Shown piece by piece: positions 47,501 through 57,333 of a DNA stretch of 64,000 nt. The DNA comes from Haematococcus lacustris (Eukaryota > Chlorophyta > Chlorophyceae > Chlamydomonadales > Haematococcaceae). Position numbers and translations under genes: made by a program. The stretch is from NCBI GenBank assembly GCA_030144725.1, contig JASKMD010000008.1, forward strand, positions 3,127,400 through 3,191,399, written 5' to 3'. The notes under the pieces were generated by a model that worked only from the letters and a program-made list of their open reading frames with translations, was not told the origin of the DNA and did not search any database. The stretch's first letter is position 1, and the number at the start of each line of letters is the position of its first letter.

Positions 47501-48628
47501 CAAGCTGAGGTGGCGGCATCAGTGCCAACTTGGCAGGACAGGACAGGACTAAACAGGGCAGGGCAAGGCAGGGCAGGGCAGGGCAGGGCAGGGCAGGGCA
47601 GGGCAGGGCAGGGCAGGGCAGGGCAGGGCAGGGCAGGGCAGGGCAGGGCAGGGCAGGGCAGGACTAAACAGGGCAGGGCAGGGCAGGACAACAGGAGTAC
47701 ACCACAACGCTCGTTGTGCAGCCAGGCACCCCTGACCTGCTGACTGACCCAGCCTGGTGCTGTGCCAGCTGTCCCTTGCAGCCCGCGGCCTCACCTGGGC
47801 AATGCTGCCGCTGGCCACCGGCTTGTCCTCAAACATGTCAAACAGCACATGCACTGGCCTGCCCAGCGACGCGCCCACCACGGCTCGGCTGTGCTGTGCT
47901 GAGTGAGCCGGCGCTGCGGTCTGCAGCCGCTCCAGCTGGGTGGTGAGGTCAGGCGGGAACAGGTCGGGCCGGGTGGCGCCCCACTGGCCCCACTTAATGA
48001 AGGCGGGGCCAGCCTGCTCCAATGTCCATGTCACCAGCTGCATCCAGTGCAGGCGCGCTGACCCTCCCAGCCACAAGGCGGTGTGGGCTGTGACCAAGGC
48101 TGGCAGGAACAGCGCCAGCAGGTAGCAGCCACGCAAGAGGATGGCAGCCTCTTCCCACAGGCTGAGCAGCACTTGAGGCACTGGAACGCGTAGCAGCAGG
48201 CGCTGCAGTGGGGTGCGTGGCTGGTGTTTTGCAGAGGGAAAGGAGCCTGGGTGGAGGATGTCTGGGGACAGGGCGTAGGCTGGGTTGTGACTGGGCCATA
48301 GGGCTGCTGCCAGGGTCATGGGCAGCACGGTGGCCACCAGCTTCTGCAAACGGGATAGTACAGGGCAGGACAGCGCACCCACATCACCCTGTTGATGCCT
48401 GAGCAAGTTGACAGGCTGCTGCATGGCAGTCACATGTGATGCCAGGAGTTCTTTACTAGTGCATGGGGAAGGGTCCAGGCTCACTTGACCTGTGGTTGTG
48501 AGAGCGATGCCATTGACCAGGGCTGCTGTTCGTACGTCTAGCCTTGCCCACCGCTCTGGGAGCTTGGCAAGGCTAGCTGAGAGTTCTTGCCTGGCAGACA
48601 GTACTGCCTTGGCCAGATGAGGAGGCAC
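41511..48628 (-). CDS. ABC1/UbiB-family atypical kinase, ADCK2-like, 9 exons recognised, both ends uncertain
   Basis: Exons are 48628-47795, 47442-47359, 46684-46566, 46291-46144, 45879-45751, 44079-43950, 42375-42248, 42030-41911 and 41627-41511; all phases join (about 600 codons). Family motifs in order are AGPAFIKWGQW (KxGQ) and RPDLFP; PVASGSIAQ (Ala-rich loop); VVAVKV with the catalytic Lys; HPGVAEVM; DLGLEAAHL; SFPNPIYPFV; MLLRDNFIHADLHPGNIL (catalytic loop); LILLDTG (the DFG equivalent); and LVLEGWSSKLNPDMRIL. The DTG and LEGWSSKL forms point to ADCK2, a mitochondrial protein linked to coenzyme Q and lipid metabolism. The N-terminus is open: a frame upstream starts MRAERQQAYISRLRMQILPP (48761), a plausible presequence, but needs a splice near 48640. 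The last exon may read on to a stop at 41427 or splice further. Three introns carry Fanzor-like insertions B, C and D. Confidence 0.88.
42951..43002 (+). promoter_or_regulatory. Core promoter of Fanzor-like copy B
   Basis: CTATAAATAG at 42951-42960, then a block that ends in the ATG at 43000-43002. The block is shared almost base for base with copy C (44311-44362, where the box is CTATAAGTAG). The TATA-to-ATG distance of about 48 bp implies a very short leader or a leaderless start. Confidence 0.6.
43185..43618 (+). pseudogene. C-terminal part of Fanzor-like nuclease, copy B
   Basis: PVRGMMWCPVVAP (zinc-ribbon side) is followed by a linker containing PAKRSKRTKAEPE and KGKGKAAKAKPAP, both nuclear-localisation-like, then RWLDRDCNAALNMQRIGES (RuvC-III, Asp of DxNAA intact) and LELCYWPDQGALPAKGKEYP, ending ...PAEAQ and TAG at 43616-43618. 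The linker between WCP and DRD is about 60 residues, against about 14 in copy A. There is no upstream ORF with RuvC-I or RuvC-II, so no active enzyme can come from this copy alone. Confidence 0.75.
43636..43877 (+). ncRNA. Candidate omega (guide) RNA region of Fanzor-like copy B
   Basis: It starts 18 bp after the stop codon and runs to the element's right end. It is ~97% identical to 46967-47208, an isolated copy without any ORF. Structure: CATTGCC (43689-43695) pairs with GGCAATG (43711-43717) around an inner CCCTG-TCA-CAGGG hairpin. A second hairpin, GGCTCAAGGTTGAGAGCC, lies 8 bp from the right end. Elements of this family place the guide scaffold at the 3' end, with the guide read from flanking DNA. 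The RNA itself is inferred. Confidence 0.45.
44162..45482 (+). mobile_element. Fanzor/TnpB-like element copy C, internally deleted, antisense in an ABC1K intron
   Basis: Same left end as copy B (GTGCCCTTTGGGAGTGCGAG repeats, TATA at 44311, ATG at 44360) and the same right end (CTGCAATGAAGGCTCAAGG...GGTGCTG, 45449-45486). A 16-bp direct repeat, GCTGATGCCCCCAGCT, flanks the unit (44146-44161 and 45483-45498). The hairpin-rich part of the tail seen in copies B and D is mostly missing. It lies in the 44080-45750 intron. Confidence 0.68.
44452..45338 (+). pseudogene. Fanzor-like coding remnant, copy C: N-terminal part fused out of frame to C-terminal part
   Basis: Frame 1, from about 44452, has a P-rich start, then a (PE)n tract EAEPEPEPEPEP (44590-44650) and CEDPAMLQQLQVFCMYFANS, running to NFTGDSQEA (about 44963). 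A duplicated CCAGGAAG there shifts the frame. The C-terminal block continues in another frame: ASEPGPSTPLPAKRSKRTKA, KGKAAKAKAAPQ, RWLDWDCNAALNMQRVGDS, LELCYWPDQGAL, ending TAG at 45336-45338. The DRD Arg is Trp. The RuvC-I and RuvC-II core is deleted at the junction. Confidence 0.72.
46967..47208 (+). ncRNA. Copy D: isolated right end of the Fanzor-like element (candidate solo omega-RNA locus)
   Basis: It differs from 43636-43877 at about eight positions over 242 bp and has the same borders: it begins CAGAGCTGTCATCAGC and ends AAGGTGCTG. The stem is extended to 8 bp here, GCATTGCC (47019-47026) with GGCAATGC (47042-47049), around CCCTG-TCA-CAGGG. There is no trace of protein coding or of the left end. 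It lies in the 46685-47358 intron of the ABC1K gene, again antisense to the host. Plain 5' truncation is the simpler explanation; a trans-mobilised guide-RNA unit is the interesting one. Confidence 0.5.
47550..47680. repeat. (GGGCA)n array in the first recognised ABC1K intron
   Basis: About 24 copies of GGGCA with a few GGGCAA/GGACTAAACA variants. On the ABC1K sense strand the array reads (TGCCC)n. Confidence 0.95.
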
Positions 48629-48761
48629 TATCTGGCCAATACTGGGTGAGGAGGTAAAGAGGCGGTGCTGTTGAGCAGCGAGGCTGGGTTTTGGCGTAAC
48701 GAGGTGGAAGTATCTGCATACGTAAGCGGGAAATGTAAGCTTGCTGCCGTTCGGCCCTCAT

Positions 48762-50178
48762 CGATCAAGCTGGCGGTGCCGGCTCACCGAAACAGCTGGG
48801 TCGACGCTGACGTTCGACAAAGCAGGCAGCGAAAGGGTGCCGTCATGAAGAAGAAACAAAAGCAGAAGGAAGCGCAGAATTACTTAGCGAGGTAGTTAGA
48901 ACCACACGAACCACGACTTTCAGCCCCCTGAAACTAAGGGTCGGACTAGTACGTGAAGTATGTGCACATCGTTCTGGGAGGCCCATGCCCGACGATGCGC
49001 TTTATATGTTTGTGAGTAATTGAAAATACATACTCTGTGGAAACTTCCTGCACTGTACTTAAGCCACCCTGTGATGGTTACGGTGAGTATGCCTCAGATG
49101 TTATTAAGGTGCGATGAGTTTTGGCGTCATCGGGACATACAGGTTAAGGCACAGCCATTCACGTGTGCGATACACTGTGTGAGCCGCTCTGCTGAGACGT
49201 TACCATTTATACTGACACCAAAAGGCCTGGCGAGGTAGTTGATGGTTGGTGAATCAAGTCATAACAAACAATCAAATTGCCCCTTACAAAGGGTGTGTGT
49301 GTGAGAGAGAGTCGCGCGTAAGGTAGGGCTCTAGCGAATAGGTTAGGAACACCCAGACTAGGTCCCGACACCTAGATTAGGAACACACACCGGTCTCTCA
49401 CTGCTGTGGAGAAGTGTAGGGGCTCCACAGGAGGATAGGGATACAGGGATGTAGGTATATCCCTTCAGACACATCCAATGTCAATTCTTTGTATGACAGG
49501 TTCTGTGTGAGCCGCTCACGTGCGTGTGCCCGGAATGCTGCGTCTTGCCGGGATGGGTGTTAGTCCCGATAGGCCCAACGCAGACCAAACGCAAACAGCG
49601 GCAACTCAGGGAGCCCCGACATGTCTGCCCGCCATCAGCTCCTCTCATAGTGCCGGGCAGGCTCCTCAGCATGCCAACAAGCATTGGGGCGTGTATCCAG
49701 CAGCATGTTTCCAACGCTTAAGGCTCGGCCAGCCTGACCGGCAAGCACGTCCGTCCTCCTTAGACTGCAGGCAGGTCGACCAGCCCTTCCCTGCCTTGCT
49801 TTGAGCATCAGCTGGCTGGACTGGCTGGCTGGCTAGCTGGCTGGTTGTGTCAGCCAAGATAGGAGTATGTGTTTCATGACAGTAACTGTCACCCCATTCT
49901 CACGTGAGGTCAGGGGATGTGGCAGGCATCCGACAACACTGCCTCAGCCACGTCATTGAACAGCATGCTAGTAAGATAGAAGGTGATACAAGGGACACAT
50001 AGTCACTGCCACCAGCGGAAGCATGGTCACGGTGGTCAGGCATCATATGTGGCCAAGCACAGCGCATCTCCTTGTTTAGCCCAAACTTGCCCTCCCTAGC
50101 CAACTGTCACCACCACTTTTGCACCTTAGGCATGCCACAACGCGCCATCGGCCTCCCTCTGTGCCTCCACCTTGTCTA
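48762..50178. other. No gene recognised up to the assembly gap
   Basis: Upstream region of the ABC1K gene, then AT-richer sequence. There is a short GGCTGGCTGGCT tract at 49810-49845. The 3' part of the copia element (reverse transcriptase, RNase H, 3' LTR) should lie here or in the gap, but I could not find it. Confidence 0.4.
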
Positions 50179-50678
50179 NNNNNNNNNNNNNNNNNNNNNN
50201 NNNNNNNNNNNNNNNNNNNNNNNNNNNNNNNNNNNNNNNNNNNNNNNNNNNNNNNNNNNNNNNNNNNNNNNNNNNNNNNNNNNNNNNNNNNNNNNNNNNN
50301 NNNNNNNNNNNNNNNNNNNNNNNNNNNNNNNNNNNNNNNNNNNNNNNNNNNNNNNNNNNNNNNNNNNNNNNNNNNNNNNNNNNNNNNNNNNNNNNNNNNN
50401 NNNNNNNNNNNNNNNNNNNNNNNNNNNNNNNNNNNNNNNNNNNNNNNNNNNNNNNNNNNNNNNNNNNNNNNNNNNNNNNNNNNNNNNNNNNNNNNNNNNN
50501 NNNNNNNNNNNNNNNNNNNNNNNNNNNNNNNNNNNNNNNNNNNNNNNNNNNNNNNNNNNNNNNNNNNNNNNNNNNNNNNNNNNNNNNNNNNNNNNNNNNN
50601 NNNNNNNNNNNNNNNNNNNNNNNNNNNNNNNNNNNNNNNNNNNNNNNNNNNNNNNNNNNNNNNNNNNNNNNNNNNNNN
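50179..50678. other. Assembly gap, exactly 500 N
   Basis: The round number suggests a placeholder of unknown true length. It interrupts the copia element downstream of its integrase. Confidence 0.99.
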
Positions 50679-50681
50679 GCC

Positions 50682-52070
50682 TTAATTTGCACGAGTGTGG
50701 CGTGGGATGTGTACCCAGACCCTGCTGCCAAAGATTCTGAGTCCTGACACGTCAGGCTTAACACCGAAGAAGGCCTGCCATGGAGTCTGACTCTGACCTG
50801 TTACAGGCAGCACATTTCTGACATGGTTCGCTAACTTTGCTGCGTCAGCCCAGAACTCTAAGGGCAGGTGAGCTGCATGGAGCATGCTGCGAAGCTTCTC
50901 AACTATCGTCCTGTTCAGCCTTTCTGCTGCTCCATTCTGCTCAGGGCTGTAAGGAGCAGAATGCTGATGCAGGATACCTTTGCTGCTGCAGAAAGCCTGC
51001 ACTGTCTTGTTTACATACTCGCTGCCATTATCAGTTCTAATAGCCTTGCACTTGCTGCCGGACTGTGTCTCTAGCTGCTGGATGACTGTAATAATGCAAT
51101 CTGGCACCTGGTCCTTGCTGCGAAGAGGCATGACAACTGACAACTTGGTGAACTCATCAAGGAAAGTAGCAAGGTAGCGGCTGCCGTCCCTGGCTGCCAA
51201 GCTGAATGGGCCACACACATCCATGTGAATCAGTCCAAGTGCAGCTGTCACAGCAGGTGCATTTGGAGATGGCAGTGGGAAGTGTACATGCCTATGCTGT
51301 TTACCTAAGACACATCCCTCACACACTGCTGGATCAGATCCTGCTGCCCGAAATTGTGAGGCTGTAGTGTCAACACCGCTGAACATATGCTCTCGCTGCA
51401 TGCGTTCAAGTACAGAGTATGATGCATGACCAAGTCTCTCATGCCACACCTTGGGGGAAACAGAAGTCCTGCTGTGGCCGCTGCTTGCTGAGTCCAGCAG
51501 ATGCTGCTCCGATGTAGTCTCCTCAGGGCCTGACACTGAGGTAGGGGCAGCAAGATTAGCAGCTGACGCTGAGGTAAAGCTGCTGCATAGCTGATTGGGG
51601 AGTGACGGAAGCATGCTGATAGATGCAGCCTGGAAAGGATAGCTGTCATTCTGCTTTGATACTTGCATGCACAGGCTGTGTCCACGATAGCTGCCCTCCA
51701 TCAAGCAGCTGTCCCTTTCAAAAAGAAACTTGTAGCCTGCAGCGGTGGCTTGGGCGACAGAGACAAAGTTAGCTGATGCAGAGGGTACCAGTAGTGCATT
51801 CTTAAGACACAAAGTACCCTGATCTGTCCTGAGCCAAGCATCTCCTTCACCAACTGCGTTTAGCTGATGGCCAGCTGCTGCCAGGTAAACAGGCTGTGGA
51901 GCTGGGTAGGAGAGAAAGCCGGTGAGGCTGCTGGCACTAGTGCAAATGTGTCTAGATGCTCCTGAGTCAACGAAGTAGGGCTTGTGAGGGTCGCCATCAA
52001 TCAGCTGTTGCCTGGGGTTCTGAGCTGAGACAGGCTGGCCATGTCGGCTGGTGAAAAGCCTTGCTCTGTT
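50682..52070 (-). CDS. Ty1/copia pol: protease and integrase, C-terminus lost in the gap
   Basis: Aspartic protease active site FVDSGASRHIC (Asp codon 51968-51966). GAG-pre-integrase zinc motif WHERLGHASYSVL...CEGCVLGKQH. Integrase core DDE: HMDVCGPFSL, RTDNGSEYVNK and SPEQNGAAERLNRT, then a GIRIFGS-like GLRIFGSRVWVH segment. The reading frame is +1 relative to gag and overlaps its stop codon (TAA 52071-52069), so pol needs a frameshift, or an indel has split a once continuous ORF. No initiator Met is needed. The gene order PR-IN before RT identifies copia rather than gypsy. Confidence 0.88.
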   Translation of the reverse strand, partial: NRARLFTSRHGQPVSAQNPRQQLIDGDPHKPYFVDSGASRHICTSASSLTGFLSYPAPQPVYLAAAGHQLNAVGEGDAWLRTDQGTLCLKNALLVPSASANFVSVAQATAAGYKFLFERDSCLMEGSYRGHSLCMQVSKQNDSYPFQAASISMLPSLPNQLCSSFTSASAANLAAPTSVSGPEETTSEQHLLDSASSGHSRTSVSPKVWHERLGHASYSVLERMQREHMFSGVDTTASQFRAAGSDPAVCEGCVLGKQHRHVHFPLPSPNAPAVTAALGLIHMDVCGPFSLAARDGSRYLATFLDEFTKLSVVMPLRSKDQVPDCIITVIQQLETQSGSKCKAIRTDNGSEYVNKTVQAFCSSKGILHQHSAPYSPEQNGAAERLNRTIVEKLRSMLHAAHLPLEFWADAAKLANHVRNVLPVTGQSQTPWQAFFGVKPDVSGLRIFGSRVWVHIPRHTRAN

Positions 52071-53145
52071 AGGGCTGAGGCTGCTCTTTACCAGCAGCAG
52101 GGCTGTATGATCTACCCTTGCCTGGGCTGCCAGCTCTGCCTGGGCTGTGACCAGAAGTCCTAGCTGGGCTGTTGTCAGCTCTGCCTGGGCTAGATAGCAG
52201 CATGGACCTCAGTCTCTCTCGCTGGGACCTGTCAAAAGCACGACACTCAGACATGATGTGTCCCTCTTTGTTGCAGAAGTGACAGGTCATGTGAGCATGT
52301 GGATTCTCTTCTCTGGTGCTGTGATCTGAGTGAGCTGGGGAGCTGTTGCGCTGCATGGCTGCGCTGCTGCTCCTGCCAGGCTGGGGCACCCTGCCCCCCC
52401 CCCTACCACGCCACCCCGACCCCCCTGAGTAACCACCCCCCCTGGGTGAGAATGAGGAGGAGGAGGCCCAGAGAGAGGAAGAGGAGGAGGTGTCAAGCTG
52501 CTTTTGCTGATCCAGCTGCAGGTCTGCTTCACGGTATTGCAGGACAGTTCTGACTTTGCTCAGGACCAGTGCTGCGCTAGACTGATCATAGCGAAGCTGT
52601 TCCACGGTTGGTCTGAATTCATCAGGCATGGCAGCCAGCACTGACAGCACGATGGAGGTGTCAGAGGGATTGCAGTTGCATGCTCGCAGGTTGGCTTGCA
52701 GCATCTGCAGTCGGCTGAAGAATTGGGAGATGGTCTCACCAGGGTTCAGTCTGAGCATGGACAATTGCTGCTGTAGCTGGGTCTGGTGCGCGAGGGAGGA
52801 CTGGGTGTACTCAGCTTTGATATTGTCCCATGCGACCTTGGCTGAGGCTGCAGAATCGAGGGCGAAAAGGTGCTGGACACTGACGTAGCGTAGCATCATG
52901 GCTTTGGCTTTTGCGTCTGCGACGTTCTCTGCATCGCGCACAGTAAGCGCTGCTGCATAGGCATCTTGCGTAGCCTGCGAGGAGCCTTGGATAGGCGCGG
53001 TGGGCAAAGGGGTGATGCCTCTGTCGACGATCTGAAATAGGTTGTGCTCGATGAGCGCGTTTCTGACGCGGATCTGCCAGAACTGGTAGTTATCATCAGT
53101 GAGAAGTTCGATTAGAGCTCCCGGCCCGATCGACGAAGCCGCCAT
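52069..53145 (-). CDS. Ty1/copia gag with CCHC zinc knuckle, 358 aa
   Basis: ATG at 53145 opens MAASSIGPGALIELL; the frame is open 27 bp further but begins there with GTG. It has the UBN2-type copia gag fold (NYQFWQIRVRNAL, then TQLQQQLSMLRLNPGETISQF...RLQMLQANL), a G/R/S-rich linker, CHFCNKEGHIMSEC (C-x2-C-x4-H-x4-C) and a basic S/P/G-rich tail. It forms the virus-like particle and packages element RNA. Confidence 0.88.
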   Translation of the reverse strand: MAASSIGPGALIELLTDDNYQFWQIRVRNALIEHNLFQIVDRGITPLPTAPIQGSSQATQDAYAAALTVRDAENVADAKAKAMMLRYVSVQHLFALDSAASAKVAWDNIKAEYTQSSLAHQTQLQQQLSMLRLNPGETISQFFSRLQMLQANLRACNCNPSDTSIVLSVLAAMPDEFRPTVEQLRYDQSSAALVLSKVRTVLQYREADLQLDQQKQLDTSSSSSLWASSSSFSPRGGGYSGGSGWRGRGGGRVPQPGRSSSAAMQRNSSPAHSDHSTREENPHAHMTCHFCNKEGHIMSECRAFDRSQRERLRSMLLSSPGRADNSPARTSGHSPGRAGSPGKGRSYSPAAGKEQPQP

Positions 53146-53250
53146 CGCCGAATGACTAACTGTCGAACGCACGACCCCTTCCCGGCGACTTACTGGTGCC
53201 TTTCACGCGTCTGCGTGCGTGGGCCCATAACCCTGTAGAGAGCGTAGGGA

Positions 53251-54746
53251 CAGACGCGGCACTCAGCTTAGGGTGCCGAGGTCTGCCCCTCTAACTGCCT
53301 TAAGCCAGACAGTCTCACTCTCTCACTCTGCAGCCTGAGTGCTGTCAAACATGTCTCACACTCCCGGTGCTCAATATCTTTTGCACCAGGACATGTTCAC
53401 AACATCTTGTCGTGTCGGTCCCTGCGCGCTTCACCGCTGGCCTTCTTGTTCTTCTGCGCCTGGCTTGGCACTGGCTGAGACTCGACCTCGCGGTCAACTT
53501 CGATGTCCGTGGCATTACGATTACGTTTACGCTGCCTGTTTCGCTGCATCCTCTACCAAGCTCTACAGCGACATATCAATGCTTTGTTACACGCTTACGA
53601 CAGTTCTAAGCATTTGACCACTTTCAACAGCTTTTTTCCACTCCTACTTTCAGCAGCCGCGACGAAAGCGCAGCGAGGACAACACTTCCCAAGCCGCTTC
53701 CCGGGCTTGACGGTCTCTCTATGCGACGCAGCGTAGCGTTGTGTGGTTTTGGCTGGGCAATGTAGCATGGGTGTCAAAGTTCAACTGTTGCGTAGTTACC
53801 CCCCGTTTCTCCTTGCTCCTCGTTTCCCGTTGCTCCTTGGCTGGCAGCTGTGTACTCGGCTTGAGCAGGCTGGTTGTGTTGGCAGAGATGAGCTGCTTGT
53901 GTTAATAGTGATGATGCTCTGCGTAGGGCAGGCTGTGTTGGGGTTGAAGGTTGGCTTGAACAAGGTTGTAATATGACTCTTGCAGGCTACACTCTCTGCG
54001 TAGTGAAGGCTATGGTGCAACTCTGCTTCGAGCAGGCTACGCAAGGAAGGCTGGCTGCAGTTTGGCTGGTTTAGTGACAACAAGTTCGCTCCCGTTGGCT
54101 GGGGTGGACAAGCTAAGCAAGGCTTCGACAACAGCAGGAGTCTCTACACAGCAGGCTCCGCGCAAGCGGGACTAGCTAAGCATTCTCCGCAAGAGTGCAG
54201 ACTCCGAAGAGCAAGGCAGGCAAAGCAAGTCTGAGGTTATTCCGCAAATGTTGCTGATGCTGGTAGAACTGCGGAATGCCATATCCTCAGCGGTGTTGCC
54301 AGTGGACCTACACAGGGAGGACCGATACGGCGGAGACTAGATGTAACGAAGGGTTGAGCAACCGGACAGACGGGGCCATCAGGACACGTACGCAATCTAG
54401 ACTCGGTCTCAGGGTCACAGGGTCGTTCACACTCCTGGCTCCGCTCCTGGCTCCTCTCCGGGCTCCGAAGGAGTCACCTATAGGAGCCAATAAGCGCTAT
54501 CGGAGCCAATGGAGAGCCAATGGGGAGACCCATGTCTCTCCGAATTGGAAACGCGCCCCGTCGGAGCCAGCATGGAGCCCATGTGGCTCGGGCTCCGCCG
54601 CTCCGACCTCCATGTGCTCCTCTCCGCCAGCTCCCTCCATGCAGCTCCGTCCTCCGTCCTCCGACAATTGGAAACGGGGGGTTAGAGGTAGGTAGGTGTT
54701 GCAAACCATTTAGGTGGCATGATCTTATGCACAGAATGAGTCTTGG
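53251..54746. other. Region right of the copia element; likely LTR/leader and repeat debris
   Basis: No gene recognised. 53870-54200 repeats GCAGGCT/GCAAGG words. 54420-54670 is built almost entirely from GGAGCC/GGCTCC words and contains two similar blocks, CTCCGAATTGGAAACG (54537-54552) and CTCCGACAATTGGAAACG (54659-54676). Confidence 0.4.
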
Positions 54747-54754
54747 CAAGGCAG

Positions 54755-55668
54755 TAGGGCACGACTGTTAACGTTAACATCCTGATGTTTGGGCCTGTTA
54801 ACGTGGTTTAACAAATGTTTAACGTAACGTTAACGCCTTGAGCCTAACACCCTGACGACCCGGAGTGCGATGGGGGTTTGATTGAGGTCTTCTGGCACAT
54901 AGCTCATGCACGAATATGCATCACAGTACGCTCCCGACATCTAAAGAGCCAGGCAATAGGTTTCATTGAGTGGCTTTGCCTCCGAGCGGCTAAGCAAGCC
55001 GCTGAGTAAGCCGCGCAGTCATTGTGGTCCTTTTGTTGCAACGATTTTCGACACGGCTGGTTGCGCCTAGCATAACAAGCACACAAGCTTGACTAGCTTG
55101 TTGACCTTGTTTAATGCTGGAGTTGTAATGTGCCTCCCGTGGCGCCATAGAGAGATGTAGCCCCCCGGAGTATACTTAGCTAGTCCCGCTAGTGCGGAGA
55201 GTGCTTGGCTAGTTAGCCTGATAAGCCCCGCTGCCTGACTTGCACGACTGCACTGACTTGCACGCCTGACTTGCACGGCGCACTTTGTGCCTTTGCGCTT
55301 GCGATGCTTGACGCCATCATGCCTGCCACCACCCCAGCTAACGGGACAATAGCCTCCTTGTTCGTCACCATTTAAAAAGATCGCCCCCAGAGCTACAGCC
55401 AACCCCAAAAGCTACAGCCGACCAGCCATGGCCTGCTACAAGCACAGTTATATCATAGTGAAACATCATCCGAGCACTGTAGCTCTGCGTGTAGCTTTGG
55501 TTCGCGGGAAGGCTGCGTGTGTGCATTGGGGTCGCACATTGGGGTCGCGGTTGCTTCGCCTTCCATCGCGACTGCGGAGCGCCACCTGGCGGTCGTGTTA
55601 AACATTTGTTAAACATTCTCCCTTTGTTAACAATGTTAACAATGTTTAACAAACCGGGTCATGCTCTA
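54755..55668. mobile_element. Non-autonomous hAT-like DNA transposon, 914 bp
   Basis: A perfect 8-bp target-site duplication, CAAGGCAG, stands at 54747-54754 and 55669-55676. Terminal inverted repeats are TAGGGCACGAC on the left and GTCATGCTCTA on the right (9 of 11 match). Inside are subterminal GTTAAC words and an 18-bp perfect inverted pair, GTTTAACAAATGTTTAAC (54806-54823) with its complement at 55597-55614. No transposase reading frame is visible. The 8-bp duplication plus TAGGG-type ends suits the hAT superfamily. Confidence 0.8.
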
Positions 55669-55669
55669 C

Positions 55670-55765
55670 AAGGCAGTCAGGCGACCCCAACATGGGGTTG
55701 GTAATCTTCATGCAAGTACTCTCTCAATACTGCATCGTTTACGATAGCGTTTGTCACATTGGCAG
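55670..55765. repeat. Dispersed repeat, inverted copy of 21596-21685
   Basis: CCCCAACATGGGGTTGGTAA and the adjoining TCTTCATGCAAGTACTC occur here and, in the opposite orientation, at 21636-21680. Similarity continues for about 90 bp at a lower level. The hAT-like element is inserted at its edge. Confidence 0.75.
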
Positions 55766-57333
55766 CCACAGTTTAGTCCGCGTAATCTGACCATCAGCGC
55801 TAGCCAATGGAGTCTTTGCTTGTGTACTGCTACATGTGCCCGCGAACAAATCACAGCGGCGAGACTAGTCTCCTTGGCACGGTGAGCCACATCGCTGTGA
55901 CCCCATCTACCTAGCGTAGTGAGCTGGTTCTTCACAAATGGAATGTCCGGCCAACACCCATCGCGATGCCTGCCGGGCGTGCAGGGCGCCTAGACGGGGT
56001 GAATGAAACATATAATCGTACTCGCTTCCGCCGAATAACACATTTGGGTCGGCGCACACTAAGGTTTCACCGGCTTATACCCCCCCCTTCTCCACTGTGT
56101 CCTCCACTGTGTTGCACCCGCTGCACCCACAAGAAAATGGCTACGAAATGTTTTTTCTTTACCCATTGGCGCATCTAGTGAAACAAACCGCACAACAAAC
56201 AGCCCAGGCCTCGTTCAGTTTGACATCTTCAAAGTGACATCATGTTCTCCAAGCAGAATCAGGGCTACGGGCCTGTGGGGTTGCAGTTGAGCTATGAAAC
56301 TTTGCACGCAGGTGGATGGCATGTAGGGGAGTGTAACTCTCAGAGGAGCCGAGTCCTGATTCGGTCATGGTGTGGAGTTGTGTGTCTGACTGCATGGCCC
56401 CGGTCCTGAGATCGGCTAAGGGAGTTGGGGGTCACAGACCAAAGTGTGCTTTTGGCTTAACTGAGTATGAGCGTTTGTAACACTGTCTTAGAGGAGCTTA
56501 ACCTAGTAAGTAGCACGTTGTATGTCCAAATGGTCGAGCTGTGGCATTGCCCTCCAGGTATGGGTAGGAGGTGGGCTCAGTGCCACATTCCCGCATCCGC
56601 TTTCCGATCCGACTGCTGCTTCCGACGCGCATGCTCATGTAGAGCAGCCTAAGCGGCGCGGGCGGTCGAAGCGATGACTGCATGCCTCGCTGTGGCTCAA
56701 ATTTGAATTAGTAACTTTGAAGCTTTGCTGTGCACGGCCTACTGACTGGATAACTATTCTGGATGGGTGAAAGGTAGCTGGCTGGGTTGCCTACATTGTG
56801 AGCCAACTAGCATAATATTTGGCGTAGTGAGTGCAGAGTTACAGCCGTCCTACTACCAGGGGTCGGTTTCCTGTCATTTTTTGAATGTTGGGGCCGCCTG
56901 AAAGGCAGTAATACACATGGGGACGTGGCACGCCGCCCCAACATATAGGCTGGCATTTCCACAGTTGTTGACGGGTCATTTTGCAGCTGGCAATCAACCG
57001 GCAGGCGCACATCACTTGACTAACTCGAGAGCCCCTGCTGGCTGTTATGGGCAGCGCATAGTGGGAGGCCAATGTACGAGTTCCTGGAAAGGGAATTGGG
57101 AGCCAGCTGCCATGACGCCCTCAACTGCCCCTCCGGGCTCAAGAAGACAGGCTGTTCAGCCTTGTATTACAAGCTTGATGCTTACAAGTTGTAAGCATCA
57201 CTCAGGCAAATTAGTAACAGCATTTTTTAGATTCGGAGCCTCGGACTTGGTACATAGTCAAATGAAGGCATTGTAAGATTGGGGGTTGAAACTAAAATTC
57301 GTGATTTTGCGCGGTTGGTGAGATACGGCCATG
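55766..57333. other. No gene recognised
   Basis: Unique-looking sequence with scattered short open frames; none resembles a known protein. Confidence 0.4.

Larger units (their letters stand above)
50679..53250 (-). mobile_element. Ty1/copia LTR retrotransposon, incomplete
   Basis: Gag and pol on the minus strand. A possible primer-binding site lies at about 53228-53235 (minus-strand TGGGCCCACG), next to TGTAGAGAGC at 53234, which could be the LTR edge. I could not confirm a matching 3' LTR. Integrity beyond the integrase is unknown because of the gap. Confidence 0.7.

Noticed and set aside
50072..50764. Open frames across the N block
   Set aside because: They consist of undetermined residues over the 500-N gap.
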